From NCBI GenBank assembly GCA_011390205.1, contig JAABSX010000038.1, forward strand, positions 1-40,613: a DNA stretch of 40,613 nucleotides, written 5' to 3'. Origin of the DNA: Microscillaceae bacterium (GTDB taxonomy: Bacteria; Bacteroidota; Bacteroidia; Cytophagales; Microscillaceae). Within the stretch, counting starts at the first letter, position 1; each line of letters opens with the position of its first letter. Shown piece after piece: positions 35,413-40,613 of the stretch. The notes under the pieces were generated by a model. That model was not told where the DNA came from, did no database searches, and saw only the letters and a list, made by a program, of their open reading frames with translations. Both the position numbers and the translations under genes were made by a program.

Positions 35413-35997
35413 ATGAGCGATACAAGCCCCCAATACTCTGAAAAAGAAAAACACCATGTATTTAACAACGAGTTTATGCCACTCATGGATGCTGCCTATA
35501 ACTTTGCTTTTAGACTTACTCTAGATGAAGATGATGCCAAAGATTTAGTGCAAGATACTTATCTGAAAGCCTTTCGTTTTATTACTTCTTTTCAGCAAGG
35601 TACAAATGCAAAAGCATGGCTGTTCCGAATCTTGAAAAATAGTTTTATCAATGAATACCGCAAAAAATCAAAGCAACCTTCCAAAGTAGATTACCAAGAA
35701 GTAGAGCAGGTCTATAACTCCGAAGATACCGCCATGAGCCTCACCACGGACCTTCGTGTGGATGTGCTACAGGGCATGATAGGAGATGAGGTAGCCAATG
35801 CGCTGAACTCTCTTGCCATTGATTTCAGGACGGTCATCATCCTCTGTGATATAGAAGGATTTACCTATGAAGAAATGGCGAAAATCTTAGACATTCCCAT
35901 CGGGACGGTACGCTCCAGACTGCACAGAGCCCGCAATATCTTGAAAGAAAAACTCCAAGACCACGTCAAAAAAAGTGGCTATGGTGGTGAGGGATAG
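35413..35997 (+). CDS. ECF-type RNA polymerase sigma factor
   Basis: A 194-residue group 4 sigma factor. Region 2 is visible as FMPLMDAAYNFAFRLTLDED, then AKDLVQDTYLKAFRFITSFQ and AWLFRILKNSFINEYRKKSK. Region 4 follows a variable linker and contains VIILCDIEGFTYEEMAKILD and IPIGTVRSRLHRARNILKEK, the helix-turn-helix that binds the -35 element. It resembles SigR/RpoE-type factors paired with zinc anti-sigma factors, and one is encoded downstream (36430). The 432-base gap between them suggests separate promoters. Confidence 0.93.
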   Translation: MSDTSPQYSEKEKHHVFNNEFMPLMDAAYNFAFRLTLDEDDAKDLVQDTYLKAFRFITSFQQGTNAKAWLFRILKNSFINEYRKKSKQPSKVDYQEVEQVYNSEDTAMSLTTDLRVDVLQGMIGDEVANALNSLAIDFRTVIILCDIEGFTYEEMAKILDIPIGTVRSRLHRARNILKEKLQDHVKKSGYGGEG

Positions 35998-36429
35998 CAC
36001 TGAAAACATCAGGTATAATAAAACTGTTGGTGTAGATTTTCCGTTGCAGGGTTCTCCTATTTAATGGTAAGTGCAGCTATGGTATTGGAGTCTAGCTTTT
36101 TGTAACAAAAATTAGCACTCTGTAACGGATTATTTACACTATGAAATAAATTTATATGAATACGTCCGAGAATCTTCTTTGATTTGGGCAAAGAATCATG
36201 CGAGTAGCCTTCAGACAGCTAGATTGATTTAAGGTAAAATACTTATCAAGAATTATTCTTAATAATAAAAAAAAAACATGCAAATCAACTATTTCAAAAC
36301 AGTTTGTGTTTTCTTAACAAGTTTTTAACCAAGGATAGATTGCCCAAAATATATCAAACTAAGTGAAGCTCACTTGACATTTAATGATTAAAAACAGAAT
36401 AAAAAATAACACTCTAAACTTTAAAAATT
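35998..36429. other. 432-base leader between sigma and anti-sigma genes
   Basis: No open frame worth calling. It contains two perfect small hairpins: ttctttg (36175-36181) with caaagaa (36189-36195), and aagtga (36361-36366) with tcactt (36370-36375). The second lies 55 bases before the anti-sigma ATG and could be an operator-like site. An A-rich run near 36265-36280 separates them. A promoter for the anti-sigma-gmk-nadD run must lie here, but I see no clean TAnnTTTG; recognition by the ECF factor itself is one possibility. Confidence 0.45.
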
Positions 36430-36714
36430 ATGCAAGACAATACACAACCTACCTCTATGTCAGCAAAATATAGCTGCCAAGAATGCAAAACTTTCTTAGA
36501 AGTATTACAGGTCGTATTAGACAATGAAGCCAATGAAGAACAGATAGAATTTGTGAATGAACACATAGACAACTGTGGCTATTGTTTTGAATGTTATGAA
36601 GTAGATAAGACACTCAAGCAGACCATCAGTCAAAAAATAGAGAAAATCAATACACCCAAAGACCTCACACTCCTCATCCAGTCAAAAATTAGTACTTACT
36701 TAGCACAAGAATAA
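36430..36714 (+). CDS. zinc-binding anti-sigma factor (ZAS type)
   Basis: A 94-residue cytoplasmic protein with CQEC (C16, C19) and the HxxxCxxC zinc motif HIDNCGYC (H45, C49, C52), plus C55. This matches small RsrA-like anti-sigma factors that bind and hold their ECF sigma factor until the zinc centre is disturbed, often by thiol oxidation. The C-terminal part (LTLLIQSKISTYL) should contact the sigma factor. Its neighbour upstream is the matching ECF sigma factor and gmk follows after 19 bases. Redox control is an inference from the family. Confidence 0.85.
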   Translation: MQDNTQPTSMSAKYSCQECKTFLEVLQVVLDNEANEEQIEFVNEHIDNCGYCFECYEVDKTLKQTISQKIEKINTPKDLTLLIQSKISTYLAQE

Positions 36715-36733
36715 ACCCCAAACAAATACAACT

Positions 36734-37342
36734 GTGAAGCAATCTGATGAGCCTATATCTGGAAAAGCCATTATATTTTCTGCCCCCTCTGGAGCAGGCA
36801 AGACTACCATCGTCAATCATTTACTAGAAAAATATGATTGCTTTGGGTTTTCTATCTCAGCCTGCACCCGCCCCAAAAGACCCAACGAGATACAGGGCAA
36901 AGATTATTATTTTTTGGCACAAGAGGAGTTTCAAGCAAAAATCAAAGAAGATGCTTTCATAGAGTTTGAAGAGGTCTATCAGGGCTCATACTACGGTACA
37001 CTCAAAACAGAAATCAACAGACTCTGGAAACAGGGCAAACACGTACTCTTTGATGTGGATGTGAAAGGAGGGCTGGCGCTTAAAAAATACTTTCAAGACA
37101 ATGCCCTTGCCATTTTTATCACTGTGCCTTCTATAGAGACCCTAGAGCAGCGGCTTATCAGGCGGCAGACAGATTCTATGGAGAGCATCCAGAAGAGAAT
37201 CGCCAAGTATGAAGTAGAGCTCGGCTACCAACCTGAGTTTGATGAGGTCATCGTTAATAAAGATTTAAAAGAGGCTTTAGAAGAAGTAGAACGGGTTTTG
37301 CTTGAATTTTTAGATGTAGAATCCATTCCTGTTTCTAAATAA
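36734..37342 (+). CDS. gmk: guanylate kinase
   Basis: A 202-residue enzyme that phosphorylates GMP to GDP with ATP. The P-loop IFSAPSGAGKTTIVNHLL, the GMP-binding SISACTRPKRPNEIQGKDYY and FEEVYQGSYYGT, and the lid region IRRQTDSMESIQKR are all present. The start is GTG at 36734, giving MKQSDEPISGKAIIFSAP, as there is no in-frame ATG before the P-loop. It lies 19 bases after the anti-sigma gene and 11 before nadD, so the three form a likely operon. Confidence 0.96.
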   Translation: MKQSDEPISGKAIIFSAPSGAGKTTIVNHLLEKYDCFGFSISACTRPKRPNEIQGKDYYFLAQEEFQAKIKEDAFIEFEEVYQGSYYGTLKTEINRLWKQGKHVLFDVDVKGGLALKKYFQDNALAIFITVPSIETLEQRLIRRQTDSMESIQKRIAKYEVELGYQPEFDEVIVNKDLKEALEEVERVLLEFLDVESIPVSK

Positions 37343-37353
37343 ACCTACCAAGC

Positions 37354-37926
37354 ATGAAAATCGGGCTTTTTTTTGGTTCATTTAATCCCATTCATATTGG
37401 GCACCTTATCATCGCCAATACGATGGCAGAGAATACTGACCTGAGGGAGGTCTGGCTCGTGGTATCGCCCCAAAATCCATTCAAAAGCCAAAAAGCACTC
37501 TTGCATGAGTTTGACCGTTACGAAATGGTCAGCAGAGCCATTTCCGAAAATTACAAACTCAGGGCAACAGACATAGAGTTCAGAATGCCCAAACCTAGCT
37601 ACACCATAGATACACTCACGGCACTGCAAGAAAAACACCCCGAGCATGAATTTGTGCTCATCATGGGCAGTGATAACCTGACACACTTCCATAAGTGGAA
37701 AAACCACGATAAAATCTTAGAATACCACTCCGTTTATGTCTATCCACGCCCAAGTGTAAGCAGCCATGCCTTGTTTGAGCACCCGAAGGTGCGGGAAGTA
37801 CCTGCTCCTGTGCTGGATATTTCGGCTACATTTATCAGAGAATCCATCCAAGCGAAGCACTCCATACGTTACCTTGTGCCTGAGGCAGTAGAAACAATGA
37901 TTCGGGTCAAAGGCTTTTATCAGTAG
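37354..37926 (+). CDS. nadD: nicotinate-nucleotide adenylyltransferase
   Basis: A 190-residue nucleotidyltransferase making deamido-NAD from nicotinate mononucleotide and ATP. GLFFGSFNPIHIGHLIIANT carries the adenylyltransferase HxGH motif (H14-H17), VVSPQNPFK binds the nucleotide, VLIMGSDNLTHFHKW forms the central core, and ISATFIRESI is the C-terminal ISSTxxR-type motif with Ala in place of the second Ser. It overlaps the convergent lipoprotein gene by seven bases. Confidence 0.96.
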   Translation: MKIGLFFGSFNPIHIGHLIIANTMAENTDLREVWLVVSPQNPFKSQKALLHEFDRYEMVSRAISENYKLRATDIEFRMPKPSYTIDTLTALQEKHPEHEFVLIMGSDNLTHFHKWKNHDKILEYHSVYVYPRPSVSSHALFEHPKVREVPAPVLDISATFIRESIQAKHSIRYLVPEAVETMIRVKGFYQ

Positions 37927-38321
37927 GCAGGTCTTATCTCGATAAGCTCATCTGTAGCATTGTAAATTAGCTTAAACTTTTTGCCGACAAGTGCAGGATT
38001 TGCCCCAGGAGGACCTTCTGAATCCTCGATGTCATCTAGCAGATTGCCAGGTATTTTGATGGGGGAGGGGTACTCATCCATGCCTTCATTAAAGACCGTA
38101 ACTTCTATCAAATTCCCCTCTGAAGGCTGAAAATAAAACCTCGTAACAGAGGCATAGACTGCACAGCTTTCATAGTTGGCTTCTATTTCTTTGAAATTTG
38201 TTTTTTCTTGGGCTGAGGTGTGCTGAGTCTTAGAAGCTTCTTTGCTACAGGCACTCAACAAAAGGCATCCAGAAAAAAGAACTGCCATCAACAACAGGTG
38301 GAGAGAGGGTTTTGCACTCAT
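37920..38321 (-). CDS. small lipoprotein of unknown function
   Basis: A 133-residue protein with a lipoprotein signal peptide: MSAKPSLHLLLMAVLFSGCL followed by LLSAC, so lipidation is expected at C25. After a short polar linker (SKEASKTQHTSAQEK) the mature part is a beta-rich domain of about 85 residues ending FKLIYNATDELIEIRPAY. No family recognised. It converges on nadD with a seven-base overlap at the 3' ends and begins nine bases after the DUF6265-like gene, so those two are probably cotranscribed. Confidence 0.75.
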   Translation of the reverse strand: MSAKPSLHLLLMAVLFSGCLLLSACSKEASKTQHTSAQEKTNFKEIEANYESCAVYASVTRFYFQPSEGNLIEVTVFNEGMDEYPSPIKIPGNLLDDIEDSEGPPGANPALVGKKFKLIYNATDELIEIRPAY

Positions 38322-38329
38322 AAATAATT

Positions 38330-38815
38330 TTATTTTTTAGTAAATTTGAGAAAAAAAGTTTGTGTCCCCTCCTTAGAAAAATGGCTGACAGTGAGGTTTT
38401 TTTTGTCTATCAGATGATAAATCACCTTGTGAAGCTCTTGGTTATTGTAATTCTCAAACTCAAATTGGCTTTCATTCTTAACTCCCTGCAGCCTGAATGG
38501 ATACACCCAATCCTTGTCTAGTGCATAAATCTGGTAGATAAAATAAGCCTGGCGTAAGATACTTGCCCTTTGATAACGCATAGAGCCTTTACTTAATAAA
38601 GTAGTATCTGTATTTTGGAGTGTATAGCGCATCCATCGGAAGCTTGTTTTGTCGTCTTTTTGCCAAGTTTCATAGATAGTCTTATCCTCTTGCTGTGCTA
38701 CCCAAGTACCTTTTATTTTTTTGAGCGTGTGATAGGCTTTCTGCTCATCTAGCTGCCCACAAGCATCACAGACAAAGCACAAAAATAGTATGGGTGTGAG
38801 TAGGTATTTTATCAT
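38330..38815 (-). CDS. exported DUF6265-like protein
   Basis: A 161-residue protein with an N-terminal signal peptide (MIKYLLTPILFLCFVCDACG). The mature part opens with a helix (AYHTLKKIKGTWVAQ) and the motif YETWQKDDKTSFRWMRYTLQ, matching DUF6265-like lipocalin-type domains (GTW...yE.W...). A ligand-binding beta barrel in the periplasm is the likely fold; function unknown. It shares its strand with the small lipoprotein gene that follows. Confidence 0.65.
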   Translation of the reverse strand: MIKYLLTPILFLCFVCDACGQLDEQKAYHTLKKIKGTWVAQQEDKTIYETWQKDDKTSFRWMRYTLQNTDTTLLSKGSMRYQRASILRQAYFIYQIYALDKDWVYPFRLQGVKNESQFEFENYNNQELHKVIYHLIDKKNLTVSHFSKEGTQTFFLKFTKK

Positions 38816-39067
38816 TTTTTGAGATACAACTCACAAAGGTATTCTAAATTATAGAAATATAATATTAGAATACCTGAAAAAACAGCTCTTTATTTTTCAT
38901 TCTATAAATCCCAGCTTTTTGAGTAAATTTGTGAATGGATACAGTAGAATCCAATAATAAATGAAGTGCCATACTACCATACATTTCTCGAATTACAGTA
39001 GTATGATTAAGTGCTTATTCAAGCAAAATACCATTAATTAGCACATTTACATATAATTAACTTCTCA

Positions 39068-40405
39068 ATGAGTAAACTCTGGAAATCTGACGCCGAAATC
39101 AACCAAAAAGTAGAAAAATTTACCATAGGGCAAGACCTCACACTGGATTTGCTACTTGCCCATTATGATGTGCTTGGCACAATGGCACACATCCGAATGT
39201 TGCACAAAATCAACCTGCTCTCTATCCAAGACCTGAGCCAGCTTAACTTGGCACTCAAAAAAATATTGCATAAGATAGACGCAGGAGCGTTCACCATAGA
39301 AGCAGGTGTAGAAGATATTCACTCACAGGTAGAGCTAGACCTTACTCGAGAACTGGGTGAAATTGGCAAAAAAGTACACAGTGGCCGCTCACGCAATGAC
39401 CAAGTGCTGCTAGATCTTAAGCTATTTATCCGTGCAGAGTTACATCAAATCGTAGAATATACCCACACACTTTTTAAGACCTTGCAGGCACTCAGCGAGC
39501 AATACAAACACATACTCATGCCTGGCTATACACATATGCAAGTAGCGATGCCCTCCTCTTTTGGGCTTTGGTTTGGGGCCTATGCAGAGGCACTGACAGA
39601 TGATTTGCTCTTGATTCAGAGTGCTTTTGAGATTTGCAATCAAAATCCATTGGGTTCGGCAGCGGGTTATGGCTCTTCTTTCCCTCTAGACAGGGAGATG
39701 ACCAGTGATTTGCTTGGCTTCTCACAGCCCAATTACAATGTCGTCTATGCACAAATGGGTCGAGGCAAAGTAGAGCGAATTGTGGCTTTTGCCCTTGCCA
39801 ATTTGGGGGCTACTTTGGCAAAAATGGCCATGGATATTTGTCTTTACAATGGGCAAAACTTTGCATTTTTGCGCTTTCCAGAAGGCTTCACTACGGGGTC
39901 AAGCATTATGCCCCATAAAAAAAACCCTGATATTTTTGAGTTAATCCGTGCCAAAGGCAATCAACTTCAAGCCCTGCCCCAAGAGATGGGCTTTATTTCG
40001 GGAAATCTGCCTTCGGGCTATCACCGTGATTTTCAGATACTTAAAGAGCGTTTTTTACCTGCTTTTTCAAACCTAAAAGATTGCTTAGAGATTGCCAATT
40101 TGGCATTGCAGCAAATAGAGATTAGAGAAGACATCATCTCAGAAGCACAGTATGATTACCTTTTTACGGTAGAAGAAGTCAATCGTCTGGTGCTTGAAGG
40201 CACAGCTTTCAGAGAAGCCTATCAGCAAGTGGCTGCTTCCATCAAGGAAGGAAACTATGAAGCTCAAAGAGAAGTAAACCACACACACTTGGGCAGTATC
40301 GGAAATCTGGGTACAGAAAGAATCAAACAAAAAATGGCACAAGTTATGGCTCGTTTTCCTTTTGATAAAATCAAAGAAGCCCTCAGCAATTTGCAGAAAG
40401 GTTAG
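39068..40405 (+). CDS. argH: argininosuccinate lyase
   Basis: A 445-residue enzyme that splits argininosuccinate into arginine and fumarate, the last step of arginine synthesis. Fumarase/aspartase superfamily signatures are present: EDIHSQVELDLTRELGE, KVHSGRSRNDQVLLDLKLF (substrate-binding), GYTHMQVAMPSSFG and the flexible loop TTGSSIMPHKKNPDIFELIR with the catalytic serine. Length is close to the family norm of 450-460. No other arg gene is adjacent in the window. Confidence 0.96.
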   Translation: MSKLWKSDAEINQKVEKFTIGQDLTLDLLLAHYDVLGTMAHIRMLHKINLLSIQDLSQLNLALKKILHKIDAGAFTIEAGVEDIHSQVELDLTRELGEIGKKVHSGRSRNDQVLLDLKLFIRAELHQIVEYTHTLFKTLQALSEQYKHILMPGYTHMQVAMPSSFGLWFGAYAEALTDDLLLIQSAFEICNQNPLGSAAGYGSSFPLDREMTSDLLGFSQPNYNVVYAQMGRGKVERIVAFALANLGATLAKMAMDICLYNGQNFAFLRFPEGFTTGSSIMPHKKNPDIFELIRAKGNQLQALPQEMGFISGNLPSGYHRDFQILKERFLPAFSNLKDCLEIANLALQQIEIREDIISEAQYDYLFTVEEVNRLVLEGTAFREAYQQVAASIKEGNYEAQREVNHTHLGSIGNLGTERIKQKMAQVMARFPFDKIKEALSNLQKG

Positions 40406-40505
40406 ATTCTGGCACATTCAAGATTTAGTAATTAAGTTTGGTTATTTTTGTGGTGGTTAAAAGGTTTCAATGCTCAAAAACATGAACAATCTAGACAATG
40501 GTTTG

Positions 40506-40613
40506 TCAGTCTATGACCGTGTTGGTAACCAAAATCGTAGTAGAGCATAAAGATAGATTAACAAGATTTGGCTTTCATTACATCCAAGAATTATGGCAAG
40601 GCGAGTTAATAGT
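40506..40613 (+). pseudogene. IS607-type serine recombinase (TnpA) remnant, runs off the window
   Basis: Two pieces of an IS607-family serine recombinase in different frames. In one frame from 40506 the sequence SVYDRVGNQ matches the N-terminal catalytic strand (Y-x-RVSS-x-x-Q), but the usual nucleophilic serine after RV is replaced by GN. In the next frame, from 40531 to the window end, KIVVEHKDRLTRFGFHYIQE matches the strongly conserved IVV-x-HKDRLTRFGF block of the same family. In an intact enzyme these lie roughly 50 residues apart, so a deletion of about 140 bases plus a frame change has inactivated it. The window ends before the rest can be seen. Confidence 0.65.

Noticed and set aside
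1-40613. CRISPR arrays, rRNA or tRNA genes, phage genes
   Set aside because: No regularly spaced direct repeats, no tRNA-like cloverleaf or rRNA sequence, and no phage structural genes were seen on reading either strand.

Overview
The window looks like a chromosomal segment of a free-living Bacteroidota bacterium, most likely of the Cytophagales type. The support is indirect. Base composition is moderately AT-rich, there are few Shine-Dalgarno sequences, and several genes are preceded by the Bacteroidota -7 promoter motif TAnnTTTG. Many gene families are typical of this phylum: a SiaB-type kinase, PepSY-like proteins, a DUF6265-like protein, carboxypeptidase-regulatory-like secreted proteins, and a sigma/anti-sigma pair next to gmk and nadD. 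I recognise no rRNA, tRNA, CRISPR array, prophage or intact insertion sequence.

Layout. 1-764: no intact gene, only a decayed RHS/YD-repeat tail and inverted repeats. 765-4348: ROK sugar kinase (minus), a SiaB-like kinase, a membrane-anchored transglutaminase-like protein and a DUF350-like membrane protein. 4662-9248: class I fructose-bisphosphate aldolase, accD, a DEDDy exonuclease and a membrane-fused spermidine-synthase-like enzyme. 9488-13219: the glpK-glpD operon and a small J-domain protein. 13220-16969: a secreted protein, a membrane-anchored beta-rich protein and an MlaE-type permease. 17101-25153 (minus): a 1752-residue protein combining a Ser/Thr kinase, a P-loop ATPase, a GAF domain and a SpoIIE-type PP2C phosphatase, then a PepSY-like protein and topoisomerase IV subunit A with a short C-terminal domain.

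25255-35295 is a surface-glycan (LPS or other glycoconjugate) locus. It holds a GT4, a GT9 heptosyltransferase-like enzyme, a GT2-like enzyme, an MsbA-type ABC exporter, a GT17 enzyme, a WaaE-like GT2, an FkbM methyltransferase, a zinc-ribbon methyltransferase and another GT2. The exporter inside a block of glycosyltransferases suggests cytoplasmic assembly of a lipid-linked glycan followed by flipping across the inner membrane.

35413-37926 is a housekeeping block: ECF sigma factor, zinc anti-sigma factor, gmk and nadD. It is followed by two minus-strand exported proteins and argH. The window ends inside a degenerate IS607-type serine recombinase, so both window edges carry mobile or polymorphic remnants.

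The most unusual items are the single-chain kinase/ATPase/phosphatase, the RHS and IS607 remnants at the two ends, the ROK kinase lacking one conserved zinc cysteine, the short ParC, and the mixed glycan locus with a GT17 enzyme. I found no clear evidence of a wholly new system.
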